From NCBI RefSeq assembly GCF_021696945.1, contig NZ_JACYHE010000030.1:1-61896 (forward strand): DNA of 61,896 nt, given 5' to 3'. The notes beneath the pieces were generated by a model. It was given only the letters and a program-made list of their open reading frames with translations, was not told the DNA's origin and ran no database searches. The translations under genes and the position numbers were made by a program. Origin of the DNA: Streptomyces sp. JJ36. Lineage in GTDB: Bacteria > Actinomycetota > Actinomycetes > Streptomycetales > Streptomycetaceae. Within the stretch, counting starts at the first letter, position 1, and every line of letters begins with the position of its first letter. Below, in pieces: positions 8,547-16,731 of this stretch.

Positions 8547-8581
8547 CGGCCGACCGGCCTCACCGAAGGGAAGGAAACCCC

Positions 8582-8869
8582 ATGTGCGGAGCACAGGCAG
8601 GCGGCCCGGACGCCTCCACCATCAAGCCCGGCGAGACCACCATCCAGGGCAGTGTGACGCGTGACGGCGAGCCCGTCACCGGCTACGTGCGGCTGCTGGA
8701 CAGCACCGGCGAGTTCACCGCGGAGGTCCCGACCTCCGCCACCGGCCAGTTCCGCTTCTACGCGGCCGAGGGCACCTGGACGGTGCGGGCGCTGGTGCCG
8801 GGCGGCACCGCGGACCGTACGGTCGTCGCCCAGCAGGGCGGGCTCGCGGAGGTCGCGATCGCCGTCTGA
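8582..8869 (+). CDS. DUF1416 domain protein (sulfurtransferase-associated)
   Basis: The 95-residue protein starts MCGAQAGGPD and has a small beta-sandwich DUF1416 fold (VTRDGEPVTGYVRLLD, FRFYAAEGTWTVRALVPGG). It almost always follows cysA in actinobacteria, as here, with AAGGGAAGG upstream of the ATG. The invariant Cys2 near the N-terminus could be a sulfur acceptor for the sulfurtransferase; that is inference. Its function is not established. Confidence 0.85.
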   Translation: MCGAQAGGPDASTIKPGETTIQGSVTRDGEPVTGYVRLLDSTGEFTAEVPTSATGQFRFYAAEGTWTVRALVPGGTADRTVVAQQGGLAEVAIAV

Positions 8870-8923
8870 GCGCGCCCGGGCGCGCGCGCCGACGCGCGCC
8901 GGGCCGCGTGCCCGGTTCCCGGC

Positions 8924-8966
8924 CGAGGGCCGCACCCGCGGGTTGGACGCCTGGGTGCGGCCCTCG
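8924..8966. terminator. Bidirectional hairpin terminator after DUF1416 gene
   Basis: Perfect 14-bp arms CGAGGGCCGCACCC and GGGTGCGGCCCTCG enclose a 15-nt loop between two convergent genes. There is no U tract, as is common in Streptomyces. Confidence 0.75.
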
Positions 8967-9123
8967 CGCGTGCAAGGCCGGACACGCCGGTCCGGACCGG
9001 GACGGGTCCGCACCGGCCCGGTCCGGGACGTGTACCGGACGGCCCGGCCCGGGTCCGGCACTCCGGGGCGCGCGGCCGGGGCGCGGCCCGGCCGTGCGAT
9101 TCCGACCGTGCGCTCGGCGGACG

Positions 9124-9486
9124 TCAGTAGACGAGGGCCTGCGTCTCGTCCGCCATCGCCTCACCCACGAAGACCTGCGCCCCGGCGATGCGGACGCCCT
9201 CCAGCAGGTCCGGCTCCTCGATGCCGCGCCGCTTGGCGCACTGGGCGCAGAGCGTGATGCGGCCGTTGGCCTGGACACCTTCGATCAGCTCCGGCAGCGG
9301 CGCGGCGTGCGGCAGCTCGAACTCCGCCGCGCGCCCCGGCAGCGCGAACCACGCCGACTCGCCGGTCAGCCACAGCGACACCTCGACGCCGCTGGCCGCC
9401 GCGACCGCGGCCACCGTGAACGCCTGCGAGCACCGCTCGGGGGCGTCCGCCCCCGCCGTCACCTTGATCACCAGCTTCTTCGCCAT
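9124..9486 (-). CDS. DsrE-family protein
   Basis: This 120-residue protein (MAKKLVIKVTAGADAPERCSQAF) has the DsrE/DsrF-like fold with conserved CAQCAKRRG near residue 80. Relatives handle protein-bound persulfide sulfur. It is convergent with cysA-DUF1416, completing a local group of sulfur-relay-type genes (MoaD-like, CysA, DUF1416, DsrE). The two cysteines of CAQC are plausible sulfur-binding residues. It is probably cytosolic; no signal peptide is seen. Confidence 0.82.
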   Translation of the reverse strand: MAKKLVIKVTAGADAPERCSQAFTVAAVAAASGVEVSLWLTGESAWFALPGRAAEFELPHAAPLPELIEGVQANGRITLCAQCAKRRGIEEPDLLEGVRIAGAQVFVGEAMADETQALVY

Positions 9487-9616
9487 GCCCCCACGGTATG
9501 CGGCGGCCGGAGGTTCCCCGGGCGGGCCTGCCGCAACCCGATCGTGATCAGGAGAAGGGGCAACCATGGCCCTCCGCGCCTTGTCTGCGCATGGACAAGA
9601 ACAGTGGAGGACATGC

Positions 9617-10615
9617 ATGGAGAAGGCCGTTCCCCCGACGCAGCCACCCCCGGAGCCCGCGCAGATCGCCGCGGCACCGGAGGCTCCGGTGGCCGCGGAG
9701 GCACCGAAGGCCGCAGAAACCGCACCGGGCACGGATGTCGCGGCGGCACCGGAGGCCGCGCACGCCGTGCCGGAGACGACCGCCGGCACCCCGGAGACCG
9801 CCGGGACAGCCGACACCGCCGGAACCGCCGGCACGCCTGCGGCTCCCGGAGCACCGCCGGAGGCGCCCGGCCCGGGCGCGCCCGGCGGCACCGCGGGACG
9901 GCGACACCCCCGCGGCCGTACGACGCTGATCCTGGCCGCCGCGGCGCTGCTCGGCGTCGTCGCCGGGGTGGCCACCGGCTACACCGTCCAGGCCGGCCGG
10001 AAGCCGACGCCGCTGGCGCCGCTCTCCCAGGACGCGCTGGCGTACCCGGACAAGCCGCTCCCGGCCGACGCCGTGGAGCCGGTCCCGGCGGAGCACGACC
10101 GCCGCGTGAAGACGGACGGCGACCTGCGCGACCTGCTGGTGCGCAAGCCCGAGGGCGCCCAGGAGGTCACGGAGCGGATCGCCCCGGACGGCTGGATGAC
10201 GCCCTATGGGCACAGCGGTGAAGGCCACGAGTTCGAGAAGATCCTCGAACGCGACCTGCGCCGCATCGCCGTGACCGCGTGGGAAGACGGTGACCGGTTC
10301 GTGGTCGTCCGCCTGGTCCAGTACCAGCAGATCCAGGAACGCTCCGCGCGGGCGTTCGTCGACAACGAGCACTTCTACCTCACCCGGGAGGGGTACGCCG
10401 ACTACGACGGCCGCGCCATCGAGGGCTCCGCGGACGGCCGCTACTACGCCTTCGACGAGCCGGTGCCCCCGGGCGAGCTGGGGCCGTACCGGTATCTTGC
10501 GCGCGCCGTCGCCTCGCAGGGCGACGTGGCCATGGACATCTGGATCACGGGCTCCTCCCGCATCTCCGAGAAGGAGATCCGGAAGGTGGCCGAACGGCAG
10601 TGGGGGCGGCTGTGA
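9617..10615 (+). CDS. Membrane-anchored protein A of three-gene unknown operon
   Basis: The 332-residue product starts at the ATG with GGAGG six bases upstream (an in-frame ATG at 9566 has no such site). It has a Pro/Ala/Glu/Thr-rich cytoplasmic region (1-100), one transmembrane helix (TTLILAAAALLGVVAGVATGYTV, about 108-130) and an extracytoplasmic domain of about 200 residues with no family I recognise. The ectodomain shares the pattern YPxxxLP...AE...DxRDLL with the third gene of the set, so the two look paralogous. It overlaps the next gene by four bases. Confidence 0.7.
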   Translation: MEKAVPPTQPPPEPAQIAAAPEAPVAAEAPKAAETAPGTDVAAAPEAAHAVPETTAGTPETAGTADTAGTAGTPAAPGAPPEAPGPGAPGGTAGRRHPRGRTTLILAAAALLGVVAGVATGYTVQAGRKPTPLAPLSQDALAYPDKPLPADAVEPVPAEHDRRVKTDGDLRDLLVRKPEGAQEVTERIAPDGWMTPYGHSGEGHEFEKILERDLRRIAVTAWEDGDRFVVVRLVQYQQIQERSARAFVDNEHFYLTREGYADYDGRAIEGSADGRYYAFDEPVPPGELGPYRYLARAVASQGDVAMDIWITGSSRISEKEIRKVAERQWGRL

Positions 10616-11361
10616 AGAAGAGCGGCAGCGGCATGCTGCGCACCCTCCTGACCGGCCTGCTGGTGTTCGCCGCCGCGGGCGGCGGTGTCGCCTGGACCGC
10701 GGTCACCGTGACCGGCGCGGACCGCACGGCGCCCACCACCGTGTGGGAGAAGCCGGAGAAGACCCCCTCCGAGGACGATCCGGCACCGAACGCCGCCAAG
10801 GGCCGCCAGGACAACCCGCTGAGCCGGCAGCTCCTGCCCGTACCGGCCAACTACCGGCTCGGCCCGGACATCGACGAGTTCGGCAACGACGTGCACCTCA
10901 CCGGCGCGCAGGCGACGGCTCTGATGGAACAGGGCGGCGCCGACCTGCCGCCCGCACAACGCCGGGAGCACCGGAAGTTCGTACGGAACCTCGACGTCCA
11001 GGGCCTGGCCATGCGTTCGTACGTGCTCTACAGCAACGACCTCGCCGTCGAGATCCAGCTCGCCCACATGAAGAACCGGAAGGCCGTGCGAGAGCTGGCC
11101 ACCGGGCGGAAGCAACTGGTGAAGGAGCTGTCGATCCTCCGCGACGGGCCCGGGATCAAGGGATATCGGGACGCCGCATGCCTGCTGCCGCCGAAGGACG
11201 AGGAGAGCGATCTGGAACTGATGCTGTGCACCGCTCACCAGGACGACATGCTCGTGACCCTCACGGCGTCCGGGACGAAGCCCTTCCGGGAGGACGACGT
11301 GGCGGACCTGCTGAAGAAGCAGCTCGACCGGCTGGCGAAGGGCGGGGGGCAGTACGTATGA
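10612..11361 (+). CDS. Membrane-anchored protein B of three-gene unknown operon
   Basis: GTG at 10612 overlaps the previous stop (GTGA). The 249-residue protein has an N-terminal signal anchor (MLRTLLTGLLVFAAAGGGVAWTAVTV) and an extracytoplasmic domain rich in charged residues (LLPVPANYRLGPDIDEFGND, then LEIQ/VEIQLAHMKNR-type helices) with two cysteines (ACLLPP and LMLCTAH) that may form a disulfide. No family is recognised. Placement between two paralogous membrane proteins and tight overlap suggest a complex of the three. Confidence 0.7.
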   Translation: MKKSGSGMLRTLLTGLLVFAAAGGGVAWTAVTVTGADRTAPTTVWEKPEKTPSEDDPAPNAAKGRQDNPLSRQLLPVPANYRLGPDIDEFGNDVHLTGAQATALMEQGGADLPPAQRREHRKFVRNLDVQGLAMRSYVLYSNDLAVEIQLAHMKNRKAVRELATGRKQLVKELSILRDGPGIKGYRDAACLLPPKDEESDLELMLCTAHQDDMLVTLTASGTKPFREDDVADLLKKQLDRLAKGGGQYV

Positions 11362-12302
11362 GCGAGTCGTACCAGGACGACCCCGGAGTGGTGGCGGCGG
11401 GGGCGCCCGCGCCGCCGGAGAGCACACCGGCGCCGGAGGCTCCCGGAACCGGCGAGGCCGCCGGGTCCCCGAACGCTCCCGGGGCCGACGAGGCCACAGG
11501 GACTCCCGGGGCCGCCGAGGTACCCGAGGCCCCGCGGAGGCGGCGGGTGCTGCGGGCCGTCGGGCGCTGGACGGCGGCGGTCACCCTCTTCGGCACGCTG
11601 GGCGGCGGGATCGCCTACGGGATCACGGTGCCCGAGCGGACCGACGTGCCGGGGCTCGGCACCCGGAGCGACGGCCGCTGGGACTACCCCGAGCTCGAGC
11701 TGCCCGCGCTGCCGTCCGGCTCGCCCCGCCCCTTCGCCGAGGGGAACGAGGCCGAGGTGCACCATGCGGACGTCCGCGACCTGCTGCTGCCGCCCCCGGC
11801 GGGCGCCAGAGCGGCGGAGAAGCCGCTGCCGGGCGTCGACGGCGACTGGGTGTCGCTGGAGGACTTCGCCGCCCGGTTCCGCGAGGCGGACCGGGGCACC
11901 GTCGTGGAGACGCTCGACTCCGCCGGGGTGCGGCACATCGCGGGGCGGGGCTGGTCCATGCCCGACGGCACCCGGACGAGCGTCTACCTGCTCCGGTTCC
12001 CCACCGGCGCCACCGCCGGGGAGTACCACGCGGACGTGGTCGCCTCGGGCCTCTCCCCCGAACTGTTGCTCTCCTCAGCCCCGAGCGCCACGCTCGACGA
12101 CGTGTGGCCCGAGAAGGCCCAGGTGCCGAACGTCGAGCGCTACTCCTACGACGAACTGAAGCCGCGCGGCGAGGAACATGTGCGGCAGGCCTGGCTGATC
12201 GCCGGGGACACGGTGGCACTGGTCGTGCAGTCCCGGGAGGGGAAGGCGCACGAGGTGCCGTTCCAGCAGACGGTGATCCTCCAGTCCCAGCTCCTGGGGT
12301 GA
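11358..12302 (+). CDS. Membrane-anchored protein C of three-gene unknown operon
   Basis: The ATG overlaps the preceding stop (ATGA). The 314-residue product has a Pro/Ala/Gly-rich cytoplasmic N-terminus (1-58), an Arg-rich patch (RRRRVLRAVGRW), a transmembrane helix (about 70-90) and an ectodomain. The segment WDYPELELPAL through VRDLLLPPPAGA aligns by eye with the same region of the first gene of the operon, and the downstream RHIAGRGWSMPDGTRTSVYLLRF also matches its pattern. Function unknown. Confidence 0.7.
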   Translation: MSESYQDDPGVVAAGAPAPPESTPAPEAPGTGEAAGSPNAPGADEATGTPGAAEVPEAPRRRRVLRAVGRWTAAVTLFGTLGGGIAYGITVPERTDVPGLGTRSDGRWDYPELELPALPSGSPRPFAEGNEAEVHHADVRDLLLPPPAGARAAEKPLPGVDGDWVSLEDFAARFREADRGTVVETLDSAGVRHIAGRGWSMPDGTRTSVYLLRFPTGATAGEYHADVVASGLSPELLLSSAPSATLDDVWPEKAQVPNVERYSYDELKPRGEEHVRQAWLIAGDTVALVVQSREGKAHEVPFQQTVILQSQLLG

Positions 12303-12457
12303 GGTGCGGACCCGCCAGGCGGGGGCGGGGCCCAGGCCCACCACGGCCCCCGGCCCCGCCTCCGCCGCGGCGGACCTCACACGCCGCCCCCTGCCGATGC
12401 CGACTAGACTCGGGGGCGGCCCACCGCCGAGATCCGTACGCCCGAGGAGAGCCCGAC

Positions 12458-12559
12458 GTGCTGCACGCCTTCTTCACCGCCCTGATGGTCCTGGTGGCCG
12501 TCGGGACCCTGGCCTTCGCCGCCCTCACCGTCAAGAAGCTCTACCAGGGCCAGCGCTGA
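12458..12559 (+). CDS. 33-aa single-pass membrane protein
   Basis: GTG at 12458, preceded by CGAGGAGAG, encodes MLHAFFTALMVLVAVGTLAF followed by AALTVKKLYQGQR: one transmembrane helix with a short basic tail. Codon bias is typical of a real gene. Similar mini-membrane proteins lie upstream of the nitrobindin-like and nur genes in other Streptomyces. Function unknown. Confidence 0.65.
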   Translation: MLHAFFTALMVLVAVGTLAFAALTVKKLYQGQR

Positions 12560-12628
12560 CCGCGGGGCCCTGCTCCGGAGCGCCGACCGCCGGTAACCGT
12601 CCGCTTCCACAGATCGTCTGAGTTCCCC

Positions 12629-13192
12629 ATGATCGAGATCCCGTCCGACCTGCATCCGGACCTCGTGCCCCTCGCCTTCCTGCTCGGCAACTGGACGGGC
12701 GCGGGCGTCGCCGAGTTCCCGGGCACGGAGAAGTGCAACTTCGGGCAGGAGGTGACCTTCAGCCACGACGGCCGGGACTTCCTGGAGTACGTCTCGCACA
12801 GCTGGGTGCTGGACGCCGAGGGGAGGAAGACGGACCCGCTGGAGACCGAGACCGGCTACTGGCGCATCGACTCCGCACGGCAGGTCGAGGCCGTGATGAT
12901 CCGCGACCAGGGCGTCGCGGAGGTCTGGTACGGCGAGCTGGCCGACCAGAAGCCGCAGATCGACCTGGCCACGGACGCCGTCGCGCGCACCGGCTCGGCC
13001 GGCCCGTACAGCGGCGGCAAGCGGCTCTACGGGTACGTGAAGGGCGACCTGATGTGGGTGGGCGAGAAGTCCACCCCCGAGGTGCCGCTGCGGCCGTACA
13101 TGTCGGCGCACCTGAAGAAGGCCGTCGACCCGCGGGAGTGGGCCAAGGACGTGAAGGACCTGCCGGACGACGGCATCGCCTTCTTCACGTAG
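12629..13192 (+). CDS. Nitrobindin-like heme-binding beta-barrel (FABP-like)
   Basis: The 187-residue protein carries the family hallmark GNWTGAG (residues 20-26, GxWxGxG) and a C-terminal HLKKAVDP-type segment. Nitrobindins fold as ten-stranded barrels that bind ferric heme and react with nitric oxide or peroxynitrite. The usual axial histidine is expected near the C-terminus; HLKK (about residue 163) is the best candidate. It lies just upstream of nur on the same strand. Confidence 0.85.
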   Translation: MIEIPSDLHPDLVPLAFLLGNWTGAGVAEFPGTEKCNFGQEVTFSHDGRDFLEYVSHSWVLDAEGRKTDPLETETGYWRIDSARQVEAVMIRDQGVAEVWYGELADQKPQIDLATDAVARTGSAGPYSGGKRLYGYVKGDLMWVGEKSTPEVPLRPYMSAHLKKAVDPREWAKDVKDLPDDGIAFFT

Positions 13193-13223
13193 GCCGCCCC
13201 GGCACACCTCCTACACTTGCCCT

Positions 13224-13670
13224 GTGGCGACCACCGACTGGCAGAGCGATCTGAGAGCGCGCGGGTACCGGCTGACCCCGCAGCGCCAGCTCGTGCTGGA
13301 GGCCGTGGACAAGCTGGAGCACTCCACGCCGGACGAGATCCTGGCCGAGGTGCGGCGCACCGCGGGCGGCGTGAACATCTCCACGGTCTACCGCACCCTG
13401 GAGCTGCTGGAGGAGCTCGGGCTCGTCTCCCACGCCCACCTGGGGCACGGCGCACCGACCTATCACCTGGCCGACCGGCACCACCACATGCATCTGGTCT
13501 GCCGGGACTGCACCGAGGTGATCGAGGCGGATCTGGCGGTCGCGGAGCCGTTCACCGCGCAGCTCCGGGAGACCTTCGGCTTCGAGACCGACATGAAGCA
13601 CTTCGCGATCTTCGGCCGGTGCCGGGAGTGCGGGGCGCGCGCCGGCGACGCGGCGGCCGGGCGGGACTGA
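13224..13670 (+). CDS. nur: Nickel-responsive Fur-family regulator Nur
   Basis: This 148-residue Fur-family protein has a winged-helix N-terminal domain (LTPQRQLVLEAV, INISTVYRTLELLEELGLV type) and a C-terminal dimerisation domain with an unusually His-rich DRHHHMHLVCRDC plus a second CxxC (CREC). The sequence closely resembles S. coelicolor Nur, which represses nickel transport genes and Fe-SOD (sodF) and indirectly allows Ni-SOD. A TACACT -10 at 13212-13217 ends six bases before the GTG, so the message is probably leaderless. Confidence 0.88.
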   Translation: MATTDWQSDLRARGYRLTPQRQLVLEAVDKLEHSTPDEILAEVRRTAGGVNISTVYRTLELLEELGLVSHAHLGHGAPTYHLADRHHHMHLVCRDCTEVIEADLAVAEPFTAQLRETFGFETDMKHFAIFGRCRECGARAGDAAAGRD

Positions 13671-13703
13671 GGGACCGCGGCGGGGCGCCGTAGGCTGGGC
13701 GGT

Positions 13704-14681
13704 ATGAAGAGTCCGCTCCTCTCACTCCCCGGCGCGGTGCCCGCGGAGGGCCCGGACGAAGGCGTCGCCGCCCACTACGGCGACCTCTTCCGCGAGCAGC
13801 GCGCACTCGCCGACGGCGCCGGCTTTGTCGATCTCTCGCACCGCGGTGTGGTCACCGTCTCCGGCGAGGACCGGCTGTCCTGGCTCCATCTCCTGCTCAC
13901 CCAGCATGTGAGCGAGCTGCCCCCGTTCCGGGCCACGGAGGCGCTCATCCTCTCCGCGCACGGCCACATCGAGCATGCGGTCTCCCTCGTCGACGACGGG
14001 GAGACGGTCTGGATGCACACCGAGCCCGGCCGGCAGGGTGATCTGCTGGCGTATCTGGAGAGCATGAAGTTCTTCTACCGGGTCGAGCTGCGCGACCGGA
14101 CGGAGGAGTACGCGGTCGTGCACCTGCCGGCCGGCTCCATCGCGCCCGCCCCGGAGGGCGCGGTCGTACGGGAGACCGCGCACGGCCGGGACCTGTTCCT
14201 GCCCCGGGGCGGGCTGGAGGCGTTCGCCGAACGGGGGACGGCCGGGCCGCCCCTCGGAGTCCTGGCGCACGAGGCGCTGCGGGTCGAGGCCCGGCGGCCC
14301 CGGCTCGGCATGGAGACGGATCACCGGACGATCCCGCACGAGGTGGGGTGGATCGGCTCCGCCGTCCATCTGCAGAAGGGCTGCTACCGCGGGCAGGAGA
14401 CCGTCGCGCGCGTCCACAACCTGGGGAAGCCGCCGCGGCGGCTGGTCTTCCTGCACCTGGACGGCAGTGAGGTGCGCATCCCGGTGCACGGCGATCCGGT
14501 GCGGCTGGCGGCGGACGGCGTGGAGGGCCGGCAGCTCGGCTTCATCACCACCTCGGCACGCCACCACGAGCTGGGCCCCGTCGCACTGGCCCTGGTCAAG
14601 CGGAACGTGCCCGCGGAGGCCGAGCTGATCGCGGGCGAGGACGCCACCGCGGCGGCGCAGGAGGTCGTCGTCGCGCCCTGA
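13704..14681 (+). CDS. ygfZ: YgfZ/GcvT-type folate-binding Fe-S cluster assembly protein
   Basis: The 325-residue protein has GcvT-like folate-binding domains and the YgfZ signature KGCYRGQE (residues 225-232) with the conserved cysteine. YgfZ supports repair or assembly of certain Fe-S enzymes in a tetrahydrofolate-dependent way. TAGGCT at 13691-13696 lies seven bases before the ATG, indicating a leaderless transcript separate from nur. Confidence 0.88.
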   Translation: MKSPLLSLPGAVPAEGPDEGVAAHYGDLFREQRALADGAGFVDLSHRGVVTVSGEDRLSWLHLLLTQHVSELPPFRATEALILSAHGHIEHAVSLVDDGETVWMHTEPGRQGDLLAYLESMKFFYRVELRDRTEEYAVVHLPAGSIAPAPEGAVVRETAHGRDLFLPRGGLEAFAERGTAGPPLGVLAHEALRVEARRPRLGMETDHRTIPHEVGWIGSAVHLQKGCYRGQETVARVHNLGKPPRRLVFLHLDGSEVRIPVHGDPVRLAADGVEGRQLGFITTSARHHELGPVALALVKRNVPAEAELIAGEDATAAAQEVVVAP

Positions 14682-14739
14682 GCGGCCCGTGAGCCGCCTC
14701 CGGGGCGGCGCGGGCCGGGGCCCGGGCCACCCCGGGGTC

Positions 14740-15165
14740 TCAGATCTCCAGTAGCACGGTGAACGGGCCGTCGTTCGTCAGCGAGACCTTCATGCTCGCG
14801 CCGAAGCGGCCCGTCGCCACCTCCGCGCCCAGCTCCCGCAGCCGGGCGACGACCTCGTCCACCAGGGACTCGGCCACGGGCCCCGGTGCGGCGGCGTTCC
14901 AGGTAGGGCGGCGGCCCTTGCGGGCGTCACCGTAGAGGGTGAACTGACTGACCACGAGGAGCGGTGCCCCCAGGTCGGAGCAGGACTTCTCGCCCTCCAG
15001 GATGCGCAGCGACCACAGCTTCCGCGCGAGTTGCGCGGCCTTCTCGGGGGTGTCGTCGTGCGTCACGCCGACCAGCGCGCACAGGCCCGGCCCCAGGATC
15101 TCCCCGACGGTCTCCCCGTCCACGACGACGCTCGCGCCGTCGACTCTCTGCACCACGGCTCGCAT
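14740..15165 (-). CDS. dtd: D-aminoacyl-tRNA deacylase
   Basis: The 141-residue protein matches Dtd across its length: MRAVVQRV start, the catalytic SQFTLYGD motif around residue 97, and the second motif TNDGPFT near the C-terminus (usually NSGPVT; here NDGPFT). It hydrolyses D-aminoacyl-tRNAs and glycyl-tRNA(Ala) as a homodimer. It is convergent with ygfZ and divergent from rsiG. Confidence 0.93.
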   Translation of the reverse strand: MRAVVQRVDGASVVVDGETVGEILGPGLCALVGVTHDDTPEKAAQLARKLWSLRILEGEKSCSDLGAPLLVVSQFTLYGDARKGRRPTWNAAAPGPVAESLVDEVVARLRELGAEVATGRFGASMKVSLTNDGPFTVLLEI

Positions 15166-15325
15166 GCGGCCATCATGCCGGGCACGCCGGGTGTCCGGCA
15201 CACCGCCCCGCAGGGGCCCGGGGCTGGCCGCCGTGGGGGGACGAGGGGGGCCGTACGGGTCCCGGGGTGCGGCCGTACGGGTGCGCACGCTCTGCGGAGA
15301 CGGTCGACGCGGTGGCACGATGCGG

Positions 15326-15338
15326 TTACACGGTGCGC
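15326..15338. promoter_or_regulatory. Possible BldD-like half-conserved site upstream of rsiG
   Basis: TTACACGGTGCGC matches the first nine defined positions of the BldD consensus TnACnCnGnGTnA but not the last two. It lies about 60 bp upstream of rsiG, in the divergent dtd-rsiG region. It is only suggestive. Confidence 0.22.
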
Positions 15339-15394
15339 ACACGCGGTGCGTACCATGGCCACCGCGGGCAAAGGGTACGAGGGGACGTAAACCC

Positions 15395-16003
15395 ATGAAC
15401 ACAGCCGGATCCGGGCGGGCGTCCGGCGGCGCGCGCGATGCTGCCGCAGCGCCGGGGCCGCGGTCCCGTCCGCCCCGGCAGCGCGGCGTGCGGGAGACGC
15501 GCCGCACGCTGCTGCGGGAGCGGACCGTGCCGCCGGACCTGGCGGGCCTGAGTCTGCCGGAGCTTCGCGAGCTGCGGCGCTCGGCCCACCAGGAGGAGGC
15601 GGACCTCAGCTATGTGCGGCGGCTGTTGCAGGGCCGCATCGACATCCTCCGGGCCGAGCTGACCCGGCGGGCGGAGCCCGGGTCGCCGCTGCTGGACCTG
15701 CTGCCGCAGATCCTCGCGGACGGGCCGTCCCGGCAGCGCTCGGCCCGGCATGTGACCCTCTCCACGCCACAGGGCGAGGAGTACCGCGAGCTGGCGGAGG
15801 AGATGCTCGGTGAGGTCGGCCTCTCCGACCTCACCGCGCGCACGGACGAGGAGCTGCAGGGCGCCATGGGCCGGCTGAAGCGGTACGAACAGCAGGCCTC
15901 GGAGCGCCGCCAGGCGCTGCAGAACACCGCGGACGACTGCAGCGCGGAGATCGCCCGGCGCTACCGCGACGGCGAGGCACAGGTGGCGGACCTGCTGCCG
16001 TAG
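15395..16003 (+). CDS. rsiG: RsiG, c-di-GMP-binding anti-sigma factor of WhiG
   Basis: This 202-residue, largely helical protein contains two copies of the E(X)3S(X)2R(X)3Q(X)3D motif: E68-S72-R75-Q79-D83 and E165-S169-R172-Q176-D180. This duplicated motif is the known c-di-GMP-binding signature of Streptomyces RsiG, whose antiparallel coiled coil binds a c-di-GMP dimer and sequesters the sporulation sigma factor WhiG. The first 35 residues are disordered. The ATG follows a weak GAGGGGA. whiG is not in this window. Confidence 0.92.
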   Translation: MNTAGSGRASGGARDAAAAPGPRSRPPRQRGVRETRRTLLRERTVPPDLAGLSLPELRELRRSAHQEEADLSYVRRLLQGRIDILRAELTRRAEPGSPLLDLLPQILADGPSRQRSARHVTLSTPQGEEYRELAEEMLGEVGLSDLTARTDEELQGAMGRLKRYEQQASERRQALQNTADDCSAEIARRYRDGEAQVADLLP

Positions 16004-16179
16004 GCGGCGGGCCGCAGGCGCGCCGTACCCGCCACCGCAGCGAGGACCACGGGGAGCGCACCGGCACCCGGCGCGGTGGGGTCGCCGGCTCCCCGAGGGC
16101 CGCCCCGCGCCGGCCCGGCCCGACGCGCTGTGGTGCCCCCGCGCCGGGCCACGGCGGGCGCCGCGACCCGGCCGGGAGG

Positions 16180-16532
16180 GGTCCACCGCCTCCGCGGGCG
16201 CGCCCCGCGCACCGTGCCGGCGGCCTCCGCACAGCGGTGCGGGGAGGGCCACACCACTCCGGGCCCCGGCCCGGCGGAGCTCCTGACCTCCGCAGCGGCA
16301 GGGCCCGGGCCGTTGCGGACTGCGCCGGGGCTCCATTCCGCCCCGGCGCGGTTCACCGCCTCCGCGGGGCCGCCCCGGATGCGGTGCGGCGCCCCGCTGC
16401 GAGCGGCGGCGCGGACCACCGCCCCGGAACACCCCGGTCCCGGCCCGGAGGGGTTCACCACCTTCGTCGGGGCCGCCCCGGGCGCCGGGCGGCGAGGGCC
16501 ACCGCCTCCGGGAGCCCCGGGCCCGGCCGGGC
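16180..16532. repeat. Degenerate ~75-100 bp repeat array in 728-bp gene-free gap
   Basis: The gap 16004-16731 between rsiG and the asparaginase gene holds about four imperfect copies of a unit that runs CCCCGGCCCGG, then GGGTTCACCGCCTCCGCGG, then GGCCGCCCCG (copies begin near 16180, 16275, 16350 and 16451). On the minus strand the frame gives repeated AEAVNRAG / TKVVNPSG / AEVRSSAG-like residues, but no convincing gene. Function unknown. Confidence 0.55.
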
Positions 16533-16731
16533 AGCGGACCCGGCAGCGGACCCGTCGGCTGGAGACCTGGCCCGCCGGGCGGCTACGGTAAGGACCGTTG
16601 CCGGAGCACGCTCCCGTACCCCGCGGGACCCGCTCCCGTACGACGCACCTCCCCGCGCCACCGCACCGGACGCCCGGACCCGCTCCGGACACCGGACCCG
16701 CGACGTGGCGCGGGCCGCACGGAAGGCCGCC

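Noticed and set aside
16350..16470. GTTCACC motifs as PHO boxes
   Set aside because: They occur singly within the GC-rich repeat units and lack the adjacent 11-nt second unit needed for PhoP binding.
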